A DNA stretch of 64,000 bases, taken from assembly GCA_002344055.1 (NCBI GenBank), contig DDTH01000006.1, forward strand, positions 535,037 to 599,036. Direction: 5' to 3'. Of the stretch, positions 16,564-23,985 are shown one piece after another (within the stretch, counting starts at the first letter, position 1; each line of letters starts with the position of its first letter). Under the pieces are notes generated by a model. That model was not told where the DNA came from and did no database searches. It saw nothing but the letters and a program-made list of their open reading frames with translations. The DNA is from Sphingomonadales bacterium UBA2369. GTDB lineage: Bacteria; Pseudomonadota; Alphaproteobacteria; Sphingomonadales; Sphingomonadaceae. The translations under genes and the position numbers were made by a program.

Positions 16564-17544
16564 CTAGGCCTCGCTCGAACGCACGCGCTCGTAGACTTCG
16601 AGCCGGTCCATGCCAAGCGGACGGCTGTCGGCAAAGCGCCAGCGGCCGTGGGCGGCGGCCAGGTCACTGAGGCCGATATAGCCGACCGACGAGCGCCCCT
16701 CCCCGATCAGGATCGGCGCGCGATAGATGAGCAGGCGGTCGACCAGATCGGCCGTGAGTAAGGCCGAGGCCGCGCCCGAGCCGCCCTCGACCAGCAGATC
16801 GTTGACGTCATGAAGGCTCGAAATCTGCTCCGGGGCGGAGAGGGTGGCCCAGCCTTCGACGGGGATGCCGCGCGTCAGGATCGCCCGGCGAGGGCTGAGA
16901 TGCTCCAGACCCGGCAGGCGCACGTCGAGTTGCGGCCTGTCCGCCTCGTAAGTGCCGCGCCCGACCAGGATCATGTCCGCCTGCGCGCGGAGCTGATGAA
17001 CATGGGCACGCGATTCCACGCCGGTGATCCATTTGCTCTCCCCCGACGGCAAAGCGATCTTGCCGTCGATCGACAGCGCCAGCTTTAAGGTTACGAACGG
17101 GCGCCCGCGCCGGATGCGGCTGAAAAAGCCCTCCATCGACCGCGCCGCCGCCTCGGCGCCCTCGCCGACATCCACCGCGATTCCCGCCTCGCGGAGCCGC
17201 GCGAAACCGCGTCCGGACGTACGGGGATCGGGGTCCTCCAGCGCCGCGACCACCCGCGCCGGGCCGGCAGCGATCAGCAGATCGGCACAGGCCGGCCCGC
17301 GTTCGCTGCGATGCGCGCACGGCTCGAGGCTGACGTAGACGGTCGCGCCACGGGCCGCATCCCCAGCCTCAGCCAGCGCCACGGCTTCGGCATGCGGGCG
17401 CCCGCCCGGCTGCGTCGCGCCACGCCCGATTGCCCGCCCGTCCGCGACGATCACGCAGCCGACATTGGGATTGGGCGCGGTCGTGCCGCGCGCCGCGTCG
17501 CCGAGCGCGATCGCCTCGGCCAGCCACTGGCCGTCTGCGTTCAG
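16564..17544 (-). CDS. ribD: Bifunctional pyrimidine deaminase/reductase RibD
   Basis: Second and third steps of riboflavin synthesis. The deaminase part has zinc ligands His51 (HAE) and Cys76/Cys86 (PCAHRSERGPAC). The reductase part begins at FVTLKLALSIDGKIALPSGESKWITG and contains VGRGTYEADRPQL. The conserved N-terminal segment TAPNPNVGCVIV is encoded upstream of the first in-frame ATG/GTG/TTG (GTG at 17454). I therefore place the start at CTG 17544, whose last two bases are the first two of the upstream gene's TGA stop. A CTG start is rare, and the start is uncertain; length would be 326 residues. Confidence 0.9.
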   Translation of the reverse strand: MNADGQWLAEAIALGDAARGTTAPNPNVGCVIVADGRAIGRGATQPGGRPHAEAVALAEAGDAARGATVYVSLEPCAHRSERGPACADLLIAAGPARVVAALEDPDPRTSGRGFARLREAGIAVDVGEGAEAAARSMEGFFSRIRRGRPFVTLKLALSIDGKIALPSGESKWITGVESRAHVHQLRAQADMILVGRGTYEADRPQLDVRLPGLEHLSPRRAILTRGIPVEGWATLSAPEQISSLHDVNDLLVEGGSGAASALLTADLVDRLLIYRAPILIGEGRSSVGYIGLSDLAAAHGRWRFADSRPLGMDRLEVYERVRSSEA

Positions 17545-17870
17545 ATGCCGAGCCGGTTGTTGAAGTCCTGGATCTTCTGGAAGCCCTTGCGGCGCTCTTC
17601 CTCGGCGGCCTCGCGGCGCGCCTGATTCTCGCGGATCGTCTCGCGCGTCTCTTCGATGCTGCGATCCGCCTTCCAGCTTTCCGTATAGATGATCTGCGTC
17701 GGCGCCTTATGCGCGTCCTTGGTGTCGGCGATGAAGGTGAGAATGATCACCGTCGGAATCGCGATGGCGGCGAGCAGGGCGATCAGCTTGTGCGACCCCC
17801 TTTGCGCCGCGAACGCCTTGATATCCGCCCACAAGGCGCGCGGAGAAACGAGGCGGGGCAGACTCATCAT
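17541..17870 (-). CDS. Small single-pass membrane protein of unknown function
   Basis: 109 residues, function not recognised. A basic N-terminus (about 1-28) precedes one transmembrane helix (about 29-47, LIALLAAIAIPTVIILTFIA). A soluble C-terminal region rich in Glu/Arg (ETRETIRENQARREAAEEERRKG) follows that looks like a coiled coil. It starts with two consecutive ATGs, and its stop overlaps the proposed ribD start, so it appears to be the first gene of the rib operon. No signal peptide cleavage site is evident. Confidence 0.8.
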   Translation of the reverse strand: MMSLPRLVSPRALWADIKAFAAQRGSHKLIALLAAIAIPTVIILTFIADTKDAHKAPTQIIYTESWKADRSIEETRETIRENQARREAAEEERRKGFQKIQDFNNRLGI

Positions 17871-17980
17871 GGTAGGGTTCAGGATAATGCACCGGTCGCC
17901 GCTCCGCCAGCCCCGGCCTTGGGTGCCTGATGTGGAAACTGGATACCGGCCCGGGCCAAAGGCGGTGCGGGGGTTTCGCC

Positions 17981-18006
17981 AGCGGAGGAGGCGGCCCTCC
18001 CCCGCT
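17981..18006 (-). terminator. Hairpin downstream of tonB-like gene
   Basis: Arms AGCGGAGGAGG and CCTCCCCCGCT (one mismatch in 11) with loop CGGC lie 30 bases past the stop of the leftward tonB-like gene. No T-tract follows, so this is either a Rho-assisted end or just an mRNA-stabilising stem. Confidence 0.45.
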
Positions 18007-18035
18007 GACGTTCCGGCCCGGCGGACTTGCTGTCC

Positions 18036-18719
18036 TTACCGCCCGTCGAGCCGGAAATGGATGGTGATGACCTTGCTGTCCTCGACCGGCCGGCCGTCGA
18101 GCGTCGCCGGGCGGAAGCGCCAGCGGCTCAATGCCTGCCGTTCGGTCGCGCGCCAGAAGGCCTCGTTCGTCGCGGACAGCCGCTGCGCCGCCGTCACCCG
18201 CCCGTCCGGGCCGATCGTGACCCGGACCCGGACCTGGCCCTCGCGCTCCGCCCGCTCCTCGGACGGCGGGTAGGGCGGCTGCTGACTGCCGAAGCGGGTA
18301 TCGAACAGGGACGCGACCCGCACAGGGTCCCGCGGCACCGGGCGCGGCGGGACGACCTCGACCACTTCGCGCGTGTTCGATGGTTCGATCCCGGTGCCGA
18401 TCACGGGTCCCGGCACCGTGTCGTTCCGCGATGCGATCACCGTGTCGCCGATCGGCGGGGTGATGATGATCCGGTCGGGCGCGGTCACGACGGTGCGCTG
18501 CTGCACCACCGGCGTGTCCGGCCGCGGCTCGGGCGGAATGGGATCGGGCAACCTCTCCGGCGGCACGTTGAACGTCTTGGTATCCACGTCCCGCTCGACG
18601 AAGAAGCCGGGTCCCTTCAGCATCAGCACCGCGGCGATCACCGCGCCGTGCAGAAGCACCACCGTACCAAAGCCCAGCGGGCTATTCCGTTTCTGTTCGA
18701 GAAACCCGTTTGCGGTCAT
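18036..18719 (-). CDS. TonB-like energy transducer
   Basis: 227 residues with an uncleaved N-terminal membrane helix (about 17-34, GTVVLLHGAVIAAVLML). A Pro-rich periplasmic linker follows (PPERLPDPIPPEPRPDTP and later PPRPVPRDP). The C-terminal TonB domain includes YPPSEERAEREGQVRVRVTI and FWRATERQALSRWRFRPATLDGRP. It would couple the proton-motive force to outer-membrane receptors, though no ExbB/ExbD genes are nearby. A 36-bp dyad lies between it and gltX. Confidence 0.88.
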   Translation of the reverse strand: MTANGFLEQKRNSPLGFGTVVLLHGAVIAAVLMLKGPGFFVERDVDTKTFNVPPERLPDPIPPEPRPDTPVVQQRTVVTAPDRIIITPPIGDTVIASRNDTVPGPVIGTGIEPSNTREVVEVVPPRPVPRDPVRVASLFDTRFGSQQPPYPPSEERAEREGQVRVRVTIGPDGRVTAAQRLSATNEAFWRATERQALSRWRFRPATLDGRPVEDSKVITIHFRLDGR

Positions 18720-18771
18720 CTCCCCGATCCTTTCGCGCAGTCACATCTCCAAGCGCCAGTCCGGCGCAGAA

Positions 18772-18807
18772 GTGATGATACACTATTACGTAATGATATG
18801 CCATCAC
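18772..18807. promoter_or_regulatory. 36-bp imperfect dyad upstream of tonB-like gene
   Basis: The element is symmetrical about the perfect decamer ATTACGTAAT (18785-18794), with outer half-sites GTGATG (18772-18777) and CATCAC (18802-18807). Thirteen of 18 positions per arm match. It lies 53 bases from the tonB-like start and is AT-richer than its surroundings, which fits a regulator-binding site in the promoter. Confidence 0.5.
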
Positions 18808-18853
18808 ATTTGCGCGGCTGGCGAAATTGCGGATTTCAGGGAGGGTCGGGGGC

Positions 18854-20188
18854 TTAGCGGAGCGCGGCGCGGAGCCGCGAGACGGCTTCGTCGCGGCCGA
18901 TCAGCGGCAGCATCGCCGCCATTTCCGGACCCGAGTCGCGGCCGGTCAGCGCGCGGCGGAGCGGCAGGAACAAGGCCTTGCCAGCGCGGCCGGTCGAGGC
19001 CTTCAAACCCGCGACCAGTTCGGCCCAGGGCGATGCGCTCCAGTCGAGACTCTCGACCGCCGCCGCCGCCGCCGCGATCAATTCGCGATCTTCCGCCGCT
19101 GCCGGCGCCTCGACATGGCCGTGCAGGATCGCCCACCAGTCGTCGGCTTCGGCGACGCTCTTGAGATTGGGCCGGATCGCCTGCCAGTCGGCGTCGCTCA
19201 TCCCCTCCGGCAGCCGCGCCGCGACCGCTTCGAACGGTAGCTGGTGGACAATGCGGGCGTTCAGCCCCTTCAATTCCTCGACATCGAAGCGCGCGGGCGC
19301 GCGCCCGAAAGTGGCGAAATCGAAGGCGCCGACCAGCGGCGCCGGGTCCGCGACCGTTTCGACCGGCAGGCTGGTACCGATCCGCGCCAGCTTGGCGAGC
19401 AGGGCCAGCGGCTCGATGCCCTCCGCTCGCAGCGCGTCGAGATCGATCGAACCCATACGCTTGGACAATTTGCCCTCCGCGCCGACCAGCAAAGCCTCAT
19501 GCGCGAAGGCCGGCGCCACAGCGCCGAGCGCCTCGAACATCTGTACCTGCACCGCCGTGTTGGCGACATGATCCTCGCCGCGCACGACATGGCTGACGCC
19601 CATCTCCACATCGTCCACCACGCTCGGCAGCATGTAGAGCCAACTGCCATCCTCGCGGCGGATGACGGGATCGGAGAGCAGGGCCGGATCGAATCTCTGC
19701 GGCCCACGGACAAGGTCGTCCCACATGATCGGCGCACCATGATCGAGCTTGAAGCGCCAGTGTGGCCGGCGTCCTTCGGCTTCCAGCCGCACCCGCTCCG
19801 TTTCGTCCAGCGCCAGTGCCGCGCGATCATAGACCGGGGGCAGGCCGCGCCCGAGCTGCACCTTGCGCTTCAGCTCCAGTTCCTGCGCCGTCTCATAAGC
19901 GGGATAGACCCGCCCTGTCGCGCGCAGCCGCTCCAGCGCCGCCTCGTAGAGGGCAAAGCGCGCCGACTGCCGCACTTCGCCGTCCGGATTCAGACCGAGC
20001 CAGGCCAGATCGGCGCGGATCGCCTCGACATACGCCTCTTCCGAGCGCGCCTGGTCCGTATCATCGATGCGCAGCATGAAGCGCCCACCCGCTTTCCGCG
20101 CGAACAGCCAATTGTGGATGGCAGCGCGGATATTGCCGACATGCAGGCGGCCGGTGGGAGAAGGGGCGAAGCGGGTGACGACGGACAT
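18854..20188 (-). CDS. gltX: Glutamyl-tRNA synthetase
   Basis: Class I aminoacyl-tRNA synthetase charging tRNA-Glu, 444 residues from the ATG at 20188. The ATP-binding HIGH-type motif is in RFAPSPTGRLHVGNIRAA (residues about 6-23) and the KMSKS-type motif is GKLSKRMGSID. The C-terminal anticodon-binding region is short. Alphaproteobacteria commonly carry two GltX paralogues; which type this is cannot be settled here. It is divergent from prs. Confidence 0.95.
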   Translation of the reverse strand: MSVVTRFAPSPTGRLHVGNIRAAIHNWLFARKAGGRFMLRIDDTDQARSEEAYVEAIRADLAWLGLNPDGEVRQSARFALYEAALERLRATGRVYPAYETAQELELKRKVQLGRGLPPVYDRAALALDETERVRLEAEGRRPHWRFKLDHGAPIMWDDLVRGPQRFDPALLSDPVIRREDGSWLYMLPSVVDDVEMGVSHVVRGEDHVANTAVQVQMFEALGAVAPAFAHEALLVGAEGKLSKRMGSIDLDALRAEGIEPLALLAKLARIGTSLPVETVADPAPLVGAFDFATFGRAPARFDVEELKGLNARIVHQLPFEAVAARLPEGMSDADWQAIRPNLKSVAEADDWWAILHGHVEAPAAAEDRELIAAAAAAVESLDWSASPWAELVAGLKASTGRAGKALFLPLRRALTGRDSGPEMAAMLPLIGRDEAVSRLRAALR

Positions 20189-20244
20189 GGGCGACGCCTC
20201 TACTTCCGTTTGCACCGGGCGGGAACCGCTCTAAGGAGACGCGC

Positions 20245-21180
20245 ATGAAGCTGCTCTCCGGCAATTCCAACCTGCCCCTCGTGCAGGCCATTTCGCGCTA
20301 TCTCGAGATCCCGATCACCGAGGCGAGCGTGCGCCGCTTCGCCGACGAGGAGATTTTCGTCGAGATCCTGGAAAATGTGCGGGGCGAGGACGTGTTCGTC
20401 GTCCAGTCCACCGCTTATCCGGCCAACGACAATCTGATGGAATTGCTGATCTGCATCGACGCGCTGCACCGCGCCTCGGCGAAGCGGATCACGGCGGTCA
20501 TCCCCTATTTCGGCTATGCGCGGCAGGACCGGAAGCCCGGCCCGCGCACGCCCATTTCCGCCAAACTGGTCGCAAACCTGATCACCACCGCCGGCGCCGA
20601 CCGCGTCCTGTCGGTCGATCTTCATGCCGGCCAGATCCAGGGCTTTTTCGACATTCCCACTGACAATCTGTTCGCCGCGCCGGTGATGAGCGCCGACGTG
20701 CAGGCCCGCTACGCCGGGAAGGCTGTGACGGTCGTGTCGCCCGACGTCGGCGGCGTGGTCCGCGCCCGGGCACTGGCCAAGCGGCTCGACAACGCTCCGC
20801 TCGCGATCGTCGACAAGCGCCGCGAGCGGCCCGGCGAATCGGAAGTGATGAACGTGATCGGCGACGTGGCCGGGCGGTTCTGCATCCTGATAGACGACAT
20901 CGTCGATTCCGCAGGAACCCTCTGCAACGCCGCCGCGGCTTTGCTCGAGGCAGGCGCGGAGGAAGTGATCGCTTATTGCACGCACGGCGTCCTGTCCGGC
21001 GCGGCCGTGCAGCGGGTCGAGGCGTCGCGCCTGCGCGAACTGGTCATCACCGATTCGATCGCGGCCTACGAATCGGCGGATGCGAGCGACAAGGTCCGCA
21101 TCCTCACCATTGCGCCGCTGCTGGCGGAAGCCATCAAGCGCATCGCCGACGAAAGCAGCGTCTCGAGCCTGTTCGATTGA
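20245..21180 (+). CDS. prs: Ribose-phosphate pyrophosphokinase
   Basis: Makes PRPP from ribose-5-phosphate and ATP for nucleotide, His and Trp synthesis. 311 residues. Features are the ATP loop YFGYARQDRKPGPRTPISAK, the metal/substrate site SVDLHAGQIQGFFDIP, and the PRPP-binding loop ILIDDIVDSAGTLCNAA. A very good Shine-Dalgarno (AAGGAG) precedes the ATG. Its stop is overlapped by the TTG start of the VOC gene. Confidence 0.97.
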   Translation: MKLLSGNSNLPLVQAISRYLEIPITEASVRRFADEEIFVEILENVRGEDVFVVQSTAYPANDNLMELLICIDALHRASAKRITAVIPYFGYARQDRKPGPRTPISAKLVANLITTAGADRVLSVDLHAGQIQGFFDIPTDNLFAAPVMSADVQARYAGKAVTVVSPDVGGVVRARALAKRLDNAPLAIVDKRRERPGESEVMNVIGDVAGRFCILIDDIVDSAGTLCNAAAALLEAGAEEVIAYCTHGVLSGAAVQRVEASRLRELVITDSIAAYESADASDKVRILTIAPLLAEAIKRIADESSVSSLFD

Positions 21181-21590
21181 GGCCTCGGTTCAACACGATC
21201 CAGGTCACGCCGTTCCTCGGCGTTCGCAATCTCGACGTTTCGATCGATTTCTACACGAACATCCTCGATTTCGGCGCCTTCGCCGTCGGCGGCGGCTATG
21301 CCTATCTGGAGCGCGAACGGGCGGCGATACGGATCCTGCAGGTTTCGCCGGAGGACGTGCCGTCGATCCATACGCTGAGTTGCTACTTCGACGTCCACGA
21401 TGTCGATGACGAGGTCGCCCGGCTCGATGCGCGGCTGCAGGCGCTGCCGCCGGACCGCTGGAAAGGCCCCCTCAACCAGCCCTACAATCAGCGCGAACTG
21501 ATCGTCCGCGATCCCGACAATCACCTCATCATCTTCGGTCAGGGGCTTGGCCCCAATTCGGATCAATGGGATTATCGCTTTCGGGAGTGA
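21177..21590 (+). CDS. VOC superfamily (glyoxalase/bleomycin-resistance fold) protein
   Basis: 137 residues of the vicinal oxygen chelate fold. Visible elements are TPFLGVRNLDVSIDFYTNILDF, the paired strand module with YFDVHDVDDEVARLDARL, and the closing NQRELIVRDPDNHLIIFGQ. The reaction is not predictable. I take the TTG at 21177, overlapping the prs stop as TTGA, because the longer frame upstream is antisense-like shadow of prs. It is followed after 10 bases by an SDR gene. Confidence 0.8.
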   Translation: MRPRFNTIQVTPFLGVRNLDVSIDFYTNILDFGAFAVGGGYAYLERERAAIRILQVSPEDVPSIHTLSCYFDVHDVDDEVARLDARLQALPPDRWKGPLNQPYNQRELIVRDPDNHLIIFGQGLGPNSDQWDYRFRE

Positions 21591-21600
21591 GTTCGAGAAC

Positions 21601-22278
21601 ATGCCCACCGTCTTCATCACCGGCGCCAATCGCGGCATCGGCCTGGAATTTGTCCGCCAATATGCCGCCGATGGCTGGACGGTGGTCGCCACCGCGCGCG
21701 ATCCGGACTCCGCCGCCGAGCTGAACGCGATCGAAAGCGACGTCACCGTCCGCGCGCTCGATCTCGATGGGGATTTCTTTCAGATCGACTGGAACGGACT
21801 CGTCGGTACCAAGCCGATCGACGTCTTCATCAACAATGCCGGGGTAATGGGTCCGACGAAGCTGGACACGATCGAGCACGCCGCCGCGATGGTCCATGCG
21901 CTGGCGGTCAATACTGTCGCGCCTGTGGTGCTTGCAAAAGCAATGCTGCCGCTCGTCGCCGCGACGAAGGGCAAGATGGTCGCGCTGTCCAGCAAAATGG
22001 GCAGCATCGCCGACAATGGCTCTGGCGGCTTCATCGCCTATCGCGCGACCAAGGCTGGCCTCAATGCCGCCTGGCGCAGCCTGGCCATCGACGTGCGCGA
22101 TCAGGGCGTCGTCGCCGCGACACTCCACCCCGGCTGGGTGCAGACCGACATGGGCGGCGCCAATGCGCCGGTCACGGTGGAGGACAGCGTCGCTGGCATG
22201 CGCCGCGTGATCGAGGGACTCACCCCGGAGCGCGCGGGCGGCTTCTACAATTATGACGGCGCGGCCATTCCCTGGTAG
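21601..22278 (+). CDS. Short-chain dehydrogenase/reductase
   Basis: 225-residue classical SDR. The NAD(P) glycine motif TGANRGIG is at residues about 7-14, NNAG near 81, catalytic Ser in ALSSKMGS, and the YxxxK pair in FIAYRATKAGL. It resembles the C-factor/sniffer-like group that ends with a GGFYNYDG segment. Substrate unknown. The ATG at 21601 was chosen over one at 21547, which would overlap the VOC gene. Confidence 0.9.
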   Translation: MPTVFITGANRGIGLEFVRQYAADGWTVVATARDPDSAAELNAIESDVTVRALDLDGDFFQIDWNGLVGTKPIDVFINNAGVMGPTKLDTIEHAAAMVHALAVNTVAPVVLAKAMLPLVAATKGKMVALSSKMGSIADNGSGGFIAYRATKAGLNAAWRSLAIDVRDQGVVAATLHPGWVQTDMGGANAPVTVEDSVAGMRRVIEGLTPERAGGFYNYDGAAIPW

Positions 22279-22324
22279 CGCCCGCCCTTGCCTCGCGGAG
22301 CGAATCCCGCTAGGCGCACGCGCT

Positions 22325-22340
22325 TTCCAGCATCCTGGAA
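22325..22340 (+). promoter_or_regulatory. Hairpin in rpmI-rplT leader
   Basis: Perfect 6-bp stem TTCCAG/CTGGAA with a 4-base loop, 77 bases before rpmI. The rpmI-rplT leader is an autoregulatory site in many bacteria, but nothing here proves that role. Confidence 0.3.
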
Positions 22341-22416
22341 TCAACGAACTGCCTGGCGACAAGGGCTGCCATGGCTGTTCAGAACGTCCGCCCTCGTGGT
22401 GGCGAAAGGAGACGAA

Positions 22417-22620
22417 ATGCCCAAGTTGAAGACCAAGAGCGGCGTCAAAAAGCGCTTCAAGCTCACCGCCACCGGCAAGGTGAAGCATGGCGTGGCCGGC
22501 AAGCGCCACCGCCTGATCAGCCACAATGCCAAGTATATCCGCCAGAACCGCGGCACCGACGTGCTCGCCGACGCCGATACGGCTCGCGTGAAGCTCTGGG
22601 CGCCCTACGGCCTGCGTTAA
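22417..22620 (+). CDS. rpmI: 50S ribosomal protein L35
   Basis: 67-residue basic protein of the large subunit. The N-terminus MPKLKTKSGVKKRFKLTATGKVKHG and the GKRHRLISHNAKYIRQNRG block are diagnostic. The ATG at 22417 is preceded by AAAGGAG. It is followed by rplT after 13 bases. infC, which often precedes this pair, is not present upstream. Confidence 0.98.
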   Translation: MPKLKTKSGVKKRFKLTATGKVKHGVAGKRHRLISHNAKYIRQNRGTDVLADADTARVKLWAPYGLR

Positions 22621-22633
22621 GGAGTACTGATAA

Positions 22634-23014
22634 ATGGCACGCATCAAACGCGGCACCACGACCCGCGCCAAGCACAAGCGCATATTGGATCAGGCGAAGG
22701 GCTTTTACGGCCGTCGCAAGAACACGATCCGTATCGCCCGTCAGGCGGTCGAAAAGGCCGGCCAGTACGCCTATCGCGACCGCAAGGTGAAGAAGCGGAG
22801 CTTCCGCGCCCTGTGGATCCAGCGCATCAACGCGGCGGTTCGCGCCGAGGGTCTGACCTACAGCCAGTTCATGAACGGCCTGAAGCTGGCCGGTGTCGAA
22901 CTCGACCGGAAGGTCCTGGCCGACATCGCCATGCACGAAGGCGCGGCCTTCAGCGCGATCATCGCGCAGGCCAAGGCGGCGCTTCCCGCGCAGCCGGAAG
23001 CCACGGCCGCCTGA
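22634..23014 (+). CDS. rplT: 50S ribosomal protein L20
   Basis: 126 residues. Binds 23S rRNA early in large-subunit assembly and in several bacteria represses its own operon. N-terminus MARIKRGTTTRAKHKRILDQAKGFYG and the core LWIQRINAAVRAEGLTYSQFMNGLKLAGVELDRKVLADIA are typical. A Shine-Dalgarno (AAGGAG) lies 9 bases before the ATG. A strong intrinsic terminator follows at 23031. Confidence 0.98.
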   Translation: MARIKRGTTTRAKHKRILDQAKGFYGRRKNTIRIARQAVEKAGQYAYRDRKVKKRSFRALWIQRINAAVRAEGLTYSQFMNGLKLAGVELDRKVLADIAMHEGAAFSAIIAQAKAALPAQPEATAA

Positions 23015-23030
23015 GCGTTCGAGCAATCGA

Positions 23031-23075
23031 CAAAGAAGGAGGCGTGGGAGCTTGGCTCTCGCGCCTTTTTCTTTG
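23031..23075 (+). terminator. Strong intrinsic terminator after rplT
   Basis: The core stem GGCGTGGGAGC (23041-23051) pairs with GCTCTCGCGCC (23055-23065) around loop TTG, with two GU pairs. It is followed by TTTTTCTTT. The A-rich run before the stem pairs with the T-run, giving a 21-bp stem in total. This is the best rho-independent terminator seen in the window. Confidence 0.9.
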
Positions 23076-23107
23076 CCTGATGCACGGCGCATTTGCATAG
23101 CGGGCTT

Positions 23108-23827
23108 ATGCCCAAGATCCCCGACCGCGACCGCCTGATCGTCGCCCTCGATGTCCCCAATGTCGATGCCGCGCGCGCGATGGTGGCGACGCTCGGCGAG
23201 AGCGTGAGCTTCTACAAGGTCGGCATGCAGCTGCAGTTCGCTAGCGGAGGCATGGCCTATGTCCAGGAACTGCTGGACGGCGGCAAGCGCGTCTTCCTCG
23301 ACGCCAAATTCTACGACATTGGCGAGACGATCCGGCTCGCGGTCGAGAATGTCGCGCGCATGGGTGTGGATTTCCTCACCATCCACGCCAATGCGCCCAC
23401 CTTGCGCGCCGCAGCGGAAGGGCGGGGTGATTCAGCACTGAAGGTACTGGCGGTGACGGTGCTGACCAGCCTCGGCCCCGACGATCTCGACGATCTCGGC
23501 TTCGGCGGGATGGGCGTCGAGCAATTGGTGCTGAAGCGCGCCCGCCAGACGATGGAGGCCGGCGTGGATGGCGTCATAGCGTCGGCGGCGGAGGCGGCGG
23601 CGATCCGGGCGATGGCCGGCGACCGCCTGACCATCGTCACCCCCGGCATCCGCCGCGCCACCGACGCGCTCGGCGATCAGAAAAGGCCGGTGACGCCTGC
23701 CGACGCGATCCGCGCCGGCGCCGATCACCTGGTCGTCGGCCGCCCGATCACCAAGGCCACAGATCCGCGCCGTGAGGCAGAGGCGATCCAGCGGGAAATC
23801 ACCGAAGCGCTCGCGGCCGGCGCCTAG
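23108..23827 (+). CDS. pyrF: Orotidine 5'-phosphate decarboxylase
   Basis: Last step of UMP synthesis. 239 residues from the ATG at 23108. The barrel shows LIVALDVPNVDAARAM, the catalytic Asp/Lys array FLDAKFYDIGETI, and the phosphate site VTPGIRR, followed near the C-terminus by DHLVVGRPITKA. Starts with TTG 23093 are possible but unnecessary. Its stop overlaps the stop of the convergent small gene by 3 bases. Confidence 0.96.
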   Translation: MPKIPDRDRLIVALDVPNVDAARAMVATLGESVSFYKVGMQLQFASGGMAYVQELLDGGKRVFLDAKFYDIGETIRLAVENVARMGVDFLTIHANAPTLRAAAEGRGDSALKVLAVTVLTSLGPDDLDDLGFGGMGVEQLVLKRARQTMEAGVDGVIASAAEAAAIRAMAGDRLTIVTPGIRRATDALGDQKRPVTPADAIRAGADHLVVGRPITKATDPRREAEAIQREITEALAAGA

Positions 23828-23985
23828 CCTTTTGGAAGCGCCCGGCCGAGCCGGTGGTGCAGGCTCACATATTTGGACGAGCGCGGATCGTCGCCAATCT
23901 CGCGAACATAGGCGGCGATCGCTTCCCGGATCAGGCCGAAATCCTCGGTCGAAAAGATGGCACGGGGGGTCTGGCTGGTCATCAT
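23824..23985 (-). CDS. 53-residue protein coupled to isocitrate lyase
   Basis: Function not recognised. The product begins MMTSQTPRAIFSTEDFGLI and ends SLHHRLGRALPKG; it looks like a small soluble helical protein with an acidic middle (YVREIGDDPRSSKYV). Its first ATG overlaps the aceA stop (ATGA at 23982-23985) and a second ATG follows directly. Codon usage is normal for the region. The tight coupling suggests that it acts with, or is co-regulated with, the glyoxylate shunt. Confidence 0.75.
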   Translation of the reverse strand: MMTSQTPRAIFSTEDFGLIREAIAAYVREIGDDPRSSKYVSLHHRLGRALPKG

